A stretch of 56,229 nt of DNA from Salinisphaera sp. (GCA_027858915.1 JAQIBT010000126.1:1-56229), one strand, 5' to 3'. Shown: positions 1-7,829, numbered from the stretch's first letter. Notes: generated by a model from the sequence alone, not told the origin. Numbers and translations are program-made.

Positions 1-764
1 CTTGAGATCATGGTCCGGCCGTTGATCGATGTGCCCGATTGCTTGTGTCTGGGCGTCACGCCCACGAAAGCAGCGAGCGCCTTGGCGCTTTTGAATCGCC
101 TCACGTCTCCGATATACGCCAGGAATTGAGCGCACGACCGCTGACCGATCCCCGGGATACTGCGGATCAACTCCGCAACGTGTTTGAGTTCCGGGTTGCC
201 GTTGATATGGTCGTCAATCTCCGACTGGATCGTCTTGATCTGCGTATTCAACCAAGTCACATGCGCTTCGACCATGCCGGTCACATTCGACGGCACGCCT
301 TGATCCAGCGCTTCGAGCCGGATCAGTTCCTGCTGACGCATGTCGGTCAGTGCCTGGAGTCGATCCACCAGCGCCCTGAGCTGGCGAACGGCTACACTCG
401 GCGGTTTCCAGATCGTCAGATCAGCACGCTGGGCGAACTTCGCCAGCAGCTTGGCGTCGGCTTGATCGGTCTTGTGATGGCTCATCTGGCTCTGAGCAAA
501 ACCGGTTACCCGAGCTGGATTGACCACGCTAACGGCCCAGCCCGCCTCGGATAAGACAATAGCCACTGCTTCGCTGTAGGGTCCGGTCGCTTCCAGCACG
601 ACCGGCGCGTCGGCCGGCAGCTCGCGCTGGCTCAGCCATTGGTTGAACTCGGCATGGCCCGCGGCAGTGTTTTTAAAACCCTTGGTCTTGATCTTGTTGC
701 CGGTAGCGACACACACGTCCAGCTTCTTCTTCGATACATCAATGCCTACGGCACATTCATTCAT
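1..764 (-). CDS. IS110-family transposase, N-terminal part, runs off the window
   Basis: Reading the minus strand from ATG at 764 gives an open frame to the window edge (about 254 residues). It opens with the DEDD-type RuvC-like motif GIDVSKKKLDV. LEATGPY, the run HHKTDQADAKLLA and the downstream SIPGIG followed by a FVGVTPRHKQSG-like segment are typical of the second (transposase_20) half. This order is diagnostic of IS110-family DEDD recombinases. The C-terminal catalytic Ser region lies outside the window. A GAGGA ribosome site sits about 8 nt before the ATG. Plus-strand open frames over this gene are shadows. Whether the element is intact cannot be judged here. Confidence 0.9.
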   Translation of the reverse strand, partial: MNECAVGIDVSKKKLDVCVATGNKIKTKGFKNTAAGHAEFNQWLSQRELPADAPVVLEATGPYSEAVAIVLSEAGWAVSVVNPARVTGFAQSQMSHHKTDQADAKLLAKFAQRADLTIWKPPSVAVRQLRALVDRLQALTDMRQQELIRLEALDQGVPSNVTGMVEAHVTWLNTQIKTIQSEIDDHINGNPELKHVAELIRSIPGIGQRSCAQFLAYIGDVRRFKSAKALAAFVGVTPRHKQSGTSINGRTMIS

Positions 765-951
765 CTTGCGCATCCTCGTATGCAGGCTCTCGGCGCGATG
801 CCGGGCCTAAGTTACCCTTCGGAATCGATGAAAGAAAAATCGGGTCGGCGGACTTATCTGACCCACAGGCTGCATCGCCTAAAGTCTTGCCAGCCTCTAC
901 CGACCCGGCCGCTCCATCAGGATCACCATCCCGATTTCTCGCGGCAACTTC
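765..951 (-). ncRNA. candidate IS110 bridge (seek) RNA in the non-coding left end
   Basis: About 190 nt lie between the transposase start and the REP-like unit at 952 and have no credible gene. On the transposase strand they contain nested helices: an outer 8-bp stem pairs 841-848 with 900-907 (CGGGTCGG/CCGACCCG), and an inner 6-bp stem pairs 867-872 with 891-896 (AGGCTG/CAGCCT), each enclosing a loop. IS110-group elements are known to encode a target-specifying bridge RNA just upstream of the transposase, so position, size and fold all fit. The exact RNA ends, guide loops and expression are not visible. Confidence 0.4.
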
Positions 952-1017
952 AAGATACGAGGTCTTGCATTAACACATTTGGAGCGGCGGGGTCTTGCGT
1001 TGTGCACACAACACAAG
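952..1017. repeat. REP-like unit, copy 1
   Basis: The segment starts with a 21-base block (952-972) found again exactly at 2919-2939. It ends with a strong palindrome in which GGGTCTTG pairs with CAAGACCC around an inner GTTGTG/CACAAC stem. The second copy lies next to a RAYT transposase relic, which suggests REP-type elements mobilised by that enzyme. The IS110 end appears to abut this unit at about 951. Confidence 0.6.
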
Positions 1018-1042
1018 ACCCAGTTTGCATAAAAAGCGCTGG

Positions 1043-1083
1043 CGCGCTTCGGGTTCTATCCGCAGCCTTTGGCTGCTCCGGCG
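1043..1083. repeat. 41-bp repeat shared with 4687-4729
   Basis: This segment begins CGCGCTTCGGGT, contains a GCAGCC-TTT-GGCTGC hairpin and ends GCTCCGGCG. A close copy (43 bp, few mismatches, same hairpin) lies at 4687-4729. Its general form resembles the stem region of degenerate attC sites near 2000, but I see no clear GTTRRRY core here. The two copies bracket most of the accessory patch. Confidence 0.5.
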
Positions 1084-1154
1084 GAAACTAGGCGTCGGCG
1101 TTGTGCGGCAGAAGGCGTTTGACCCGCGTCACGTGACGCAATACAATCTGTCTT

Positions 1155-1436
1155 GTGATCAAGACGTTCGCAGACCGTGCCACCCGTGATCTCTATGCCA
1201 CAGGGAAGTCCAAGCGATTTCCGCCCGACATCGCCAGGCGCGCTACTCGCAAGCTCGAATATGTAAACCTGGCTGTGCGGCTCGAGGATCTGCAGGTGCC
1301 CCCAGGCAATCACCTTCATGTGCTCGGCGCCGATCGAAAGGGACAACATTCGATCTCCGTCAACGACCAATGGCGAATCTGTTTCCGGTTCATGGACGGC
1401 GACGCCTACGACGTCCAAATCTGCGATTACCACTGA
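1155..1436 (+). CDS. higB: HigB-type toxin (RelE/ParE superfamily)
   Basis: A 93-residue protein starting at GTG, with MIKTFADRATRDLY at the N-terminus, GNHLHVLGADRKGQHSI in the middle and the closing segment NDQWRICFRF..A.DVQICDYH. This is the conserved layout of HigB-like RNases that cleave translated mRNA in complex with ribosomes. Size and C-terminal residues match the family. It lies 14 nt upstream of a HigA antitoxin, the usual toxin-first order of higBA operons. The pair sits beside integron and transposon remnants, so it is probably mobile. Confidence 0.9.
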   Translation: MIKTFADRATRDLYATGKSKRFPPDIARRATRKLEYVNLAVRLEDLQVPPGNHLHVLGADRKGQHSISVNDQWRICFRFMDGDAYDVQICDYH

Positions 1437-1450
1437 AGGTGAGATTGATT

Positions 1451-1765
1451 ATGAGCGTTCCAAATACCAACCGCATGAAGCGTCGGCCTACTCATCCAGG
1501 CGAGATGCTACGGGAGGACTTTCTTCCTGACTACGGGCTCAGCGTTTCGGTATTGGCGAGGGACCTGGGAGTTTCCCGCCAATCGGTGAACGAGCTGATA
1601 CGCGAGCGCCGAGCTGTTAGCCCGGAGATGGCGCTGCGGCTGGCCCGACTGTTTGGGAACTCCGCGGAGTTCTGGATCAATGCGCAGAGGGCCGTAGACT
1701 TGTGGGATGCGGCGCAGACCATACAAACCGGTTTGGCGAGAATCAGGCCACTCACTGCCGCATAA
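1451..1765 (+). CDS. higA: HigA antitoxin, XRE-family HTH
   Basis: The protein has 104 residues from ATG at 1451. A longer frame from 1370 exists but overlaps the toxin and lacks family similarity. The start RRPTHPGEMLREDFLPDYGLS, the HTH core VLARDLGVSRQSVNELIRERR and the tail MALRLARLFGNSAEFW are hallmarks of HigA. It should neutralise the upstream HigB and autorepress the operon. The complete, undamaged frame suggests the pair is functional. Confidence 0.92.
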   Translation: MSVPNTNRMKRRPTHPGEMLREDFLPDYGLSVSVLARDLGVSRQSVNELIRERRAVSPEMALRLARLFGNSAEFWINAQRAVDLWDAAQTIQTGLARIRPLTAA

Positions 1766-1781
1766 CAGGTTGTTGCTGTTG

Positions 1782-1809
1782 ATGCCCAAAGCACTTGTGC
1801 TTTGGGCAT
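1782..1809. terminator. 12-bp perfect hairpin after higA
   Basis: ATGCCCAAAGCA pairs with TGCTTTGGGCAT around a CTTG loop, 17 nt past the higA stop. There is no T-tract, so it is either a weak terminator or a cassette-associated stem. Confidence 0.4.
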
Positions 1810-1948
1810 TCCCTCAACGCCATTCACGCCCCTGCGCAACTGAGTTTCGGCGGGGGTATTATATTCATCTCCTTATAGCTACGGGATATTGAAGAGGCAA
1901 GGGGTTTGCTGTCCCCGAAATTTATGCAGTCATGCCAAAAGTCACTGC

Positions 1949-2018
1949 AGTTGACCGCCCGAAGCGCTCACGCTTTGGATTCTCTCCTCAGCCTGCGGCA
2001 ACTGGGCTTCGGCGTTAG
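1949..2018. other. attC-like recombination site (degenerate)
   Basis: The 3' core GTTAGGC (2012-2018) matches the integron consensus GTTRRRY. The arm GCTTCGGCG before it pairs with CGCCCGAAGC at 1956-1965, leaving one unpaired extra base as expected of attC stems. The 5' core is poor (a TTGAC sequence instead of RYYYAAC). A cassette gene starts shortly after, and its stop codon falls in a GCCTAAC core at 2698. Confidence 0.45.
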
Positions 2019-2054
2019 GCACCAAGGTTCAAGCTTTGCGGTATCATTTATCTC

Positions 2055-2494
2055 ATGAGGATATATCTCGTTGCTGCTGCCTTCAAAGACCTCTGGACGA
2101 TCAGACACAGCCCCGAATAAGGGTTGAAACTGAGGCAGTTTTAGCGGTTCTATCGGAAATGCAAGCCGGGTCCGTCGCTCTGCTCTCGTCAGATGCCTTG
2201 GAATATGAGGTTAATCGCATCCCGAACGAGCATCGTCGTACGGAAGTTTTGGCTGTCCTTGCGCTGGCTTCGGAGAGGCTTGAAATCTCCGAACCGGTAG
2301 GAGTTCTAGCCAAATCCCTTGAGAGTAAAGGCATAGCGCCGATGGACGCTATCCACCTATCGCTTGCGGCTACCGCAAGCGCAGTTTATTTTTCAACTAC
2401 TGACGATAAATTATTAAAAAAAGCAGCATCTATAGGCACTTTAAGCTGTGAGGTTATATCCTTGCTAAATATTGTTTCGGAGGTTATAAAATGA
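2055..2494 (+). pseudogene. PIN-domain toxin, frameshifted near the start
   Basis: ATG at 2055 opens MRIYL, the usual start of this PIN family. Family members continue with an Asp and then a CCLxRPxDDQTQPRI segment, but here that segment is in the next frame. A single-base loss near 2070 would explain this and would remove the first catalytic Asp. The rest (residues about 10-145, including the AxSxxSLDALEYEV-like and MDAIHLSLAATA segments) is intact up to a stop at 2494. The only other start is TTG at 2036, which lacks a sensible N-terminus. It overlaps its antitoxin by 4 nt. I call it an inactivated VapC-like nuclease. Confidence 0.65.
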
Positions 2495-2703
2495 GTGCAC
2501 ATCTTCAGCCCATATCGGAAATTTCCCAAAAGGCTACTAACGCCTTGGTTCAAGAGCTTGGCGTCGTCGATACTATTCGGTTTCTAAATCAATTTAGGGC
2601 GGGGAGTGGCAACTATACTCGAGAGCGAGCCGAGTTATTTTCTGGCATGTCGGTACAGAGCATCCTCACCGAAATCAAGTCGCAACCCAAGTCTGGTGCC
2701 TAA
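2491..2703 (+). CDS. small antitoxin partner of the PIN protein
   Basis: A 70-residue protein starting at an ATGA overlap with the PIN frame. It contains ELGVVDTIRFLNQF, GSGNYTRERAELF and a closing ILTEIKSQ, a pattern regularly seen in small proteins coupled to PIN toxins of cassette arrays. There is no DNA-binding motif I can assign. Its TAA stop lies inside GCCTAAC, the first core of an attC site, as is typical of integron cassettes. With the toxin broken it would be an orphan antitoxin. Confidence 0.7.
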   Translation: MSAHLQPISEISQKATNALVQELGVVDTIRFLNQFRAGSGNYTRERAELFSGMSVQSILTEIKSQPKSGA

Positions 2704-2704
2704 C
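2698..2704. other. attC 5' core site (GCCTAAC)
   Basis: The heptamer matches RYYYAAC and is complementary to the GTTAGGC at 2012-2018, so the two delimit a 0.68-kb cassette. The rest of the expected attC is missing downstream. Instead there are short AACGAAA repeats and an 8-bp GC hairpin (2729-2750), so the array is broken here. Confidence 0.5.
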
Positions 2705-2918
2705 GAAAAACGAAAAACGAAAAAGGATAGGTCGCGCGCCGCCGCGACCTGATCCCGTGTTGAACAAGCCCGGGGGTGGGCACGGCGACTTATAACCAGG
2801 GGAAAGCTTTTCAGGCGTGGCGGGACGCAGGCGCCTGAATCGAGCCAGCGATTATCGCGGGACGAGCGTAGCCGTGCTCCGGTTGAAGCGGATGGCAGTC
2901 AGTCGCGTTCATCGCAGG

Positions 2919-3003
2919 AAGATACGAGGTCTTGCATTACGACCTTCCAAGGGAAGAACGTTAACCCTTGGGGTCTTGTTCTTTGCGCACAGTTCAAGAC
3001 CCC
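2919..3003. repeat. REP-like unit, copy 2
   Basis: It begins with the same 21 bases as 952-972. It ends with GGGGTCTTG and CAAGACCCC in inverted orientation around a 15-nt loop. It directly precedes the RAYT relic, the usual place for REP sequences. Confidence 0.6.
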
Positions 3004-3009
3004 GAGCCT

Positions 3010-3519
3010 CGTACCGTGTTGCCGCTTTTCTACAGAGGCGAAACGCAGGGCTATTTCGCAAAGTGCGGAGAATGGCCGTGGAGCAGCTACGGCGCGATGA
3101 TGGGTGCCGTGTCGCCACCTGGGTGGTTGGAGACAGCTGGGCTTTTGACCGCGTTCGCCAGACGGCGTGCAATCGCACGCGAACGTTACCAGGCGTTTGT
3201 TTTCGACGGCATGAATGCAGAGTCGATCTGGACCGCGCTCAACGCCCAGGCGTTTCTTCGAGATGACGACTTTGTGGCACGCAGCCTGAGACATGTGGAT
3301 GCTCAGGATGATGTAAATATACTGAAGGCGCAGAGGCGGGCACCGCCGCCAGCTCTGGAGATGATTGCACGCACGCATTCCGCACGAGACGAAGCGGTCG
3401 TGGCGTGTCATGCCAGTGGTGGGTATAGCTAAACCGAGATTGCCGATTACTTTGGATTACATTTCACGACGGTCGGTCGGATTGTTCGTGCCAGCAAATC
3501 GAATGAAAAAATACGATGA
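3010..3519 (+). pseudogene. RAYT (REP-associated Y1 transposase) C-terminal relic
   Basis: The reading frame carries GEWPWSSYGAMMG, a WLETAGLLTAF segment, ALNAQAFLRDDDFV and an arginine-rich stretch, the C-terminal part of REP-associated tyrosine transposases. The catalytic HUH and Tyr half is absent upstream. The frame reaches TAA at 3430-3432 and then continues for 28 codons (TEIADYFGLHFTTVGRIVRAS), which is the C-terminal helix-turn-helix of this family. The stop is therefore an internal nonsense change, probably CAA to TAA. Truncation plus a stop mark it as dead. Confidence 0.75.
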
Positions 3520-3733
3520 TAGACCCTGCGCGTTTTGCGCAGATAATGCGGCAAGGCATAACGCGCGACCACAGACGGGGCAGAGAAAGCGGCCGCGCCC
3601 AGCAAGACGATCACAACGCCGAAATCGATCAGCGCACGGCGCGCGCTACGAGCAAGCTTCATGCGGTCCAGAGTTTGGGCGGGACAGCTGCAGAGCTTAT
3701 CATCGTGCCACCTTTGATAATCTGGAAAACGAC

Positions 3734-4600
3734 ATGAACAGCGCTTTTATCGGTCTGGGCGGCATGGGACAGGGGATGGCCGCCAATCTTGTGAAATCGG
3801 GCTTGCTGAAGGTGGTCTACAACCGTACCCATGAGAAGGCCACAGCTTTTGCAGACGAGCACGGCGTGAGCGCCGTCGAGGCACCGGAAGATGTGGCCTT
3901 GCACGCCCAGGCGATCGTCATCTGTGTCTCGGCCGACGAAGATGTGCTGGCTGTGGTCGACGCGCTAGTGCCGGTGCTCACCGCAGATCATGTCGTGATC
4001 GATTGCTCGACGGTCGCCAGTGACACCGCACGCGAAGCGGCCCGACGGCTGGCCGACAAGGGCGCGGCGTTTGTCGACGCCCCGGTGTCCGGCGGCACCG
4101 AAGGCGCGAAGAATGGTGCCTTGTCGATCATGGTCGGTGCCGACGATTCAGTGTTCGAGCAGGTCACGCCGGTGCTTGAGGCCATGGGGTCGAACATCAC
4201 CCATATGGGCGCGGTCGGTACCGGGCAGGCGACCAAGGCAGTGAACCAGATCATGGTCGCCGGGATCAATCAGGCCGTCTGCGAGGCCATGCGCTTTGCC
4301 GCAGCCGTCGATCTGCCGCTCGACAAGGTGGTTGACGTGGTTGGCTCAGGCGCAGCCGGCAACTGGTTCGTGAATCATCGCGGCAAGAGCATGGTCAAGA
4401 ACATGTTCGATCCGGGCTTCAAGCTCAAGCATCACCACAAGGATCTGGGCATCTGCCTGCACATGGCCGAGCTCAATGGCGGCAGCTTGCCGCTGTCGGG
4501 CCAGACACGCGACGAATACGCGCAGCTGATGGAAGAGGGCTATGGCGACGAGGATATCTCGGCGCTGTATCGTGCTCGGACGAATCTTTTTAAAAGGTGA
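3734..4600 (+). CDS. 3-hydroxyisobutyrate dehydrogenase-family oxidoreductase
   Basis: The 288-residue protein starts at ATG 3734. The longer in-frame extension upstream crosses the transposon relic and is not conserved. The NAD(P)-binding GLGGMGQGMA is at residues 7-16, the substrate motif DAPVSGGTEGA at about 115-125 and the catalytic Lys at 168 in GTGQATKAVNQ. The family reduces or oxidises small beta-hydroxy acids (3-hydroxyisobutyrate, tartronate semialdehyde and relatives). Substrate cannot be chosen from sequence. It appears monocistronic. Confidence 0.85.
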   Translation: MNSAFIGLGGMGQGMAANLVKSGLLKVVYNRTHEKATAFADEHGVSAVEAPEDVALHAQAIVICVSADEDVLAVVDALVPVLTADHVVIDCSTVASDTAREAARRLADKGAAFVDAPVSGGTEGAKNGALSIMVGADDSVFEQVTPVLEAMGSNITHMGAVGTGQATKAVNQIMVAGINQAVCEAMRFAAAVDLPLDKVVDVVGSGAAGNWFVNHRGKSMVKNMFDPGFKLKHHHKDLGICLHMAELNGGSLPLSGQTRDEYAQLMEEGYGDEDISALYRARTNLFKR

Positions 4601-4993
4601 TCTTGCCAAGCTGCTTGCGAGCATCTGAATCGCCAGGAGGTGGCTGGGTGTAAATACCGATTGTGCCGAGCCGAGCCGAGCCGAGCCGCGCTTCGGGTGC
4701 CCCCTCCGCAGCCTTCGGCCGCTCCCGCGTGCATTGAGCACGGAGCACAAGGTCAGACGTAGACCTCCTTCTTACGCTTCCGCTGTCGATCGCGCCGGAA
4801 GACATCACCCAATCGGCGTGTTCGCAGCCGCAGGTGTTTCTACGGGCCAGGCTCCTGGGGCCACTGGCATGGTGGCCTACGCATCCAGGGCTTGATGCGG
4901 CCAGCGCCGAGAATGGCAGGCTAATCCGCCGTTCAGCTGAGTGGCGTAGCTTGAACTTGTTGAATCTCAGACACCTAACCAAGGATTTCAGTT
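4601..4993. other. intergenic region with simple repeat
   Basis: No supported gene lies in these 393 bases. They hold nearly five tandem copies of GCCGA (4665-4688) running into the second copy of the 41-bp repeat (4687-4729). Open frames here are low-complexity shadows. Confidence 0.5.
4687..4729. repeat. second copy of the 1043-1083 repeat
   Basis: It matches 1043-1083 closely, including the GCAGCC..GGC.GC hairpin, and lies at the far edge of the accessory patch. Confidence 0.5.
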
Positions 4994-5329
4994 ATGTCCA
5001 ACAAGACAGCATTCGCCAAGCCCGTACTCACCTCGCTGCTTTTCGCCAGCACTCTGGTTTTTGGCTCAGCCGCCATCGCTGCGACGGGCTCAGACAACAG
5101 CATGTCCAATGATGGCAGCAACACGAGCAACCACAGTGCTCAGTCTGGCAAGGATTACACGAGCGGACATAATGTCGATGAATCGAAGACATCGAACAAG
5201 ATGTCCTCGGACAGCGGCATGTCTTCGCACAACAACATGTCTTCCGACAGCTCGACATCGGGTCAAGGCGCGCAGAGCGGCGCCGACTTCCAGAACGGTG
5301 GCAACAAAGGTGGCGGAAACGGTAAGTAA
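4994..5329 (+). CDS. small secreted Ser/Asn/Gly-rich protein
   Basis: A 111-residue protein with a clear Sec signal peptide (Lys near the start, a hydrophobic run SLLFASTLVFG and an AIAA cleavage region at about 26-30). The mature part is low complexity, with repeats of NMSSDS- and SAQSGxD-like blocks ending in a glycine/asparagine tail (NGGNKGGGNGK). An AAGGA ribosome site precedes the ATG, and a strong terminator follows at 5431. I recognise no family. A periplasmic or surface role is likely, but its function is unknown. Confidence 0.7.
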   Translation: MSNKTAFAKPVLTSLLFASTLVFGSAAIAATGSDNSMSNDGSNTSNHSAQSGKDYTSGHNVDESKTSNKMSSDSGMSSHNNMSSDSSTSGQGAQSGADFQNGGNKGGGNGK

Positions 5330-5430
5330 ACACCGCTGCAGCTGAATCCGCTAAACCGGTAACCTGACATGGCAAGCGTGCTACAGGCCTGAGGGCAGTT
5401 GATCGTCTGCCACTAGTCGGCTATCAAATA

Positions 5431-5461
5431 CGGGCTTCTGTAAGCAGAAGCCCGTTTTTTT
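5431..5461 (+). terminator. Rho-independent terminator
   Basis: CGGGCTTCTG and CAGAAGCCCG form a perfect 10-bp stem around TAAG, followed by seven T. It ends the secreted-protein transcript. Confidence 0.92.
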
Positions 5462-5615
5462 ATTGCAATACCGGATTGCGGAAAAAATTGCCGCTGTCTC
5501 TTCGCGTTCGGCTCAAGATCACGCTACCCATCGTTGCAGAGCTTGACCGCAGAATAACTGCTGCCGGTGCTCCGCGCCTTGTCAGACGCGATGTTGCGTC
5601 GCAACGCGGGAGCGT

Positions 5616-7829
5616 ATGAAACGGTCACAGGCTGCGACGTGTTTCCCCCAGAGTCGTAACCTCGGCATAGTCAGCGGCATGCAGCGACTGTCCTGGCTCA
5701 TCGCGCCCCCGTTCGACTCGGTTACGTTCGCATTGCGCCTGTGCCTGGCGGAAGCGTTGGCGCTGTATCTGTCCATGTGGCTGCAGCTCGACCGGCCCTA
5801 TTGGGCCTCGCTCGAGGTCGCGGTGATGATTCAGCCGATGCCGGGCATGGCCGTCGTACGCGGCTTCGCGCGGGCCAGCGGCACTCTGGTTGCCGGGGCT
5901 GCCGGGCTGTTGATCGTGGCGCTGTTCCAACAGAGCTACGAGTTATCGGCGGCCGCTCTGGCAATCTGGATCACATTCTGCGCCTTTGGCTCTAATCTGC
6001 TGCGTAATAATCTGTCCTACGGCTTTGCCATCGCCGGCTTCATCGCCGGGATCGGCGTGATTCTTAGCCATACCCTGACGCTGCCGCCGTTTGACATCAT
6101 TGTCGCTCGTGTTTCGGAGTGTGTGCTGGCCGCCATCGTCACTGCCGCGGTCAACGTATTATTCACCTCGCCCAAGGCTGCCCGTGCCTACCGCGCCAGT
6201 CGCATCGCGCTGCTGGCAGCGATCGGCCAGGAGTACGGGCGCCTGGCGAGTCTGGGCGGCGACGCGGCGACGCCAATCGAATCCGGCCGGCCCGAGGCCG
6301 ATTCTGACGACGAGGCGCGGTGCGATCCGCATGTCGTGCTTGAGGGGCTTGCCGAGCAGGCGCTGGCGCTGGAGCAGCATCGCCAGTATGTCAGCTATGA
6401 ATTACCCGGCTTTTCGCATTTCAGCCGCATGGCTCGCCGCCTGGATTACGACATTCTCGCGCTGATCAGCGCGGCCTCCTCGCTGCATATTTACCTGGAT
6501 AACCGGCGGGCCGACGTCGACACCGCGCCGCTTGGCGAACTGGCTGAGCCCGCCCGCCGAATGGCCGAAAACCCGAACGACTGGCAAGCTATCGGGCAGG
6601 CGTTTGACACGGCTTATGCAGCCATTCTGAATCAGGCCCGTGCGCCGGGAAGCCAAGGCGGCGCTCGACGTCTGGCCGACTGGGTCGTGCTCAGCCGGAC
6701 GCTCAATCTCGCCAGCCGGGGGCGCGCCGCGATGATCAAGCACGGCATGCTGCTGGAAGAACGGGTCAACGACGTCGAGGATACGACACGGCGTTCGGAA
6801 TTCGGCCAGCCCATCGACCTGAAGAACGCGCTGCGCAACGCACTGCGCACGCTCACCGCGGTCGGCATTGGCGGCATCGTGTGGGTGAATTTCCACGATC
6901 AACTACCCGCGGTTCTGCTGATGATCCTGCTGGGCGCGCTGACCACTATCTTTGCCAGCGTGCCTAATCCGGTTGCCGCGGCCGGCGGCTTCGCGAAAGG
7001 TCTGCTGATGGCGGCCGCGGCGGCTTTCGTCGTCGATTTCTTCATCCTGCCTTCGGCCAGCAGCTATGCGATGCTCATGCTCGCGATGCTGCCGGTCTAT
7101 TTCGTGGCCGGACTGGCCATGACTGAACCGTCGCTGGCTCTGCCGGGGCGTATATCGGCCGTGATGTTTTCGCTGCTGGTGCATGTACAGAACGGCACGC
7201 TGCAAACGTTCACCATCTACATCCAGATCGTCATCGGCATCCTGAGCGCCGTCACCCTCACGGCCATCGCTTTTCGCGTGGTACTGCCGGTCGCCCCACG
7301 ACAACGGCTGCGCGAACAGATGTTCGGCGTATTCAAGGAGCTTGCGACCGGGCGGCGCTATTCGCGCGAATGCTTTGAAACACGCATGTACGATCGGTTG
7401 AATAATCTTGTACTCACCGAAATCGTCGAGGGGCCGTTAACGTTCTCGGCGCAGCGGGCGGTGCTGGCGGCCATCAACATCGGGCTCGAGGTGCGCTCGC
7501 TGCTCGTGATGACCGAGCGTATGAATCTGCCCGATCATCTGGCACAAAAGCTGGCGTCGGAACGGGCCGCACTTCGAGACCTGTTTGCCGGGCGGCGACC
7601 GGCTTCCATCGACGACGCGGCCATCCGGGCTCGAGCAATCCATGCCTGGGCAGAACATATGCTCGCATACGCCGTGGCGCGTGATAATGAAGCCGAACGC
7701 CGTCTGGCGATTCGGGCCAGCATCTGCGCCGAACTCGTGGCCTCGGCGCTGATGGACTACGTCGGCGCTTTCGAGCGCCGCGACGACCCGCCGGGCGAAC
7801 CGGCCGGCACGACGGCGAGCACGAGCTGA
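5616..7829 (+). CDS. FUSC-family inner-membrane protein (AaeB/YccS-like exporter)
   Basis: The protein has 737 residues. A hydrophobic block at roughly 40-190 contains the family signature RPYWASLEVAVM. A soluble middle of about 200 residues follows, then a second hydrophobic block at about 405-560 and a cytoplasmic tail. This duplicated membrane/soluble plan is that of FUSC proteins such as AaeB, which export aromatic acids with a periplasmic partner. No AaeA-like membrane-fusion gene is adjacent. The start at 5616 has GGGAG a few bases upstream. An internal ATG at 5679 has no ribosome site. The exported compound is unknown. Confidence 0.8.
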   Translation: MKRSQAATCFPQSRNLGIVSGMQRLSWLIAPPFDSVTFALRLCLAEALALYLSMWLQLDRPYWASLEVAVMIQPMPGMAVVRGFARASGTLVAGAAGLLIVALFQQSYELSAAALAIWITFCAFGSNLLRNNLSYGFAIAGFIAGIGVILSHTLTLPPFDIIVARVSECVLAAIVTAAVNVLFTSPKAARAYRASRIALLAAIGQEYGRLASLGGDAATPIESGRPEADSDDEARCDPHVVLEGLAEQALALEQHRQYVSYELPGFSHFSRMARRLDYDILALISAASSLHIYLDNRRADVDTAPLGELAEPARRMAENPNDWQAIGQAFDTAYAAILNQARAPGSQGGARRLADWVVLSRTLNLASRGRAAMIKHGMLLEERVNDVEDTTRRSEFGQPIDLKNALRNALRTLTAVGIGGIVWVNFHDQLPAVLLMILLGALTTIFASVPNPVAAAGGFAKGLLMAAAAAFVVDFFILPSASSYAMLMLAMLPVYFVAGLAMTEPSLALPGRISAVMFSLLVHVQNGTLQTFTIYIQIVIGILSAVTLTAIAFRVVLPVAPRQRLREQMFGVFKELATGRRYSRECFETRMYDRLNNLVLTEIVEGPLTFSAQRAVLAAINIGLEVRSLLVMTERMNLPDHLAQKLASERAALRDLFAGRRPASIDDAAIRARAIHAWAEHMLAYAVARDNEAERRLAIRASICAELVASALMDYVGAFERRDDPPGEPAGTTASTS

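Noticed and set aside
39-1091. Plus-strand open frames of 171 and 150 residues
   Set aside because: They are antisense to the IS110 transposase and its leader and have no family-like composition.
1024-1105. Possible further attC ending in GTTGTGC before higB
   Set aside because: The core does not match GTTRRRY and no paired 5' core is present.
3447-3662. Minus-strand 71-residue frame with a hydrophobic stretch
   Set aside because: It overlaps the end of the RAYT relic, has no ribosome site and no recognisable family.
4590-4982. Minus-strand 130-residue frame
   Set aside because: It is built on the GCCGA simple repeat and a GC-rich hairpin, so the composition is artefactual.
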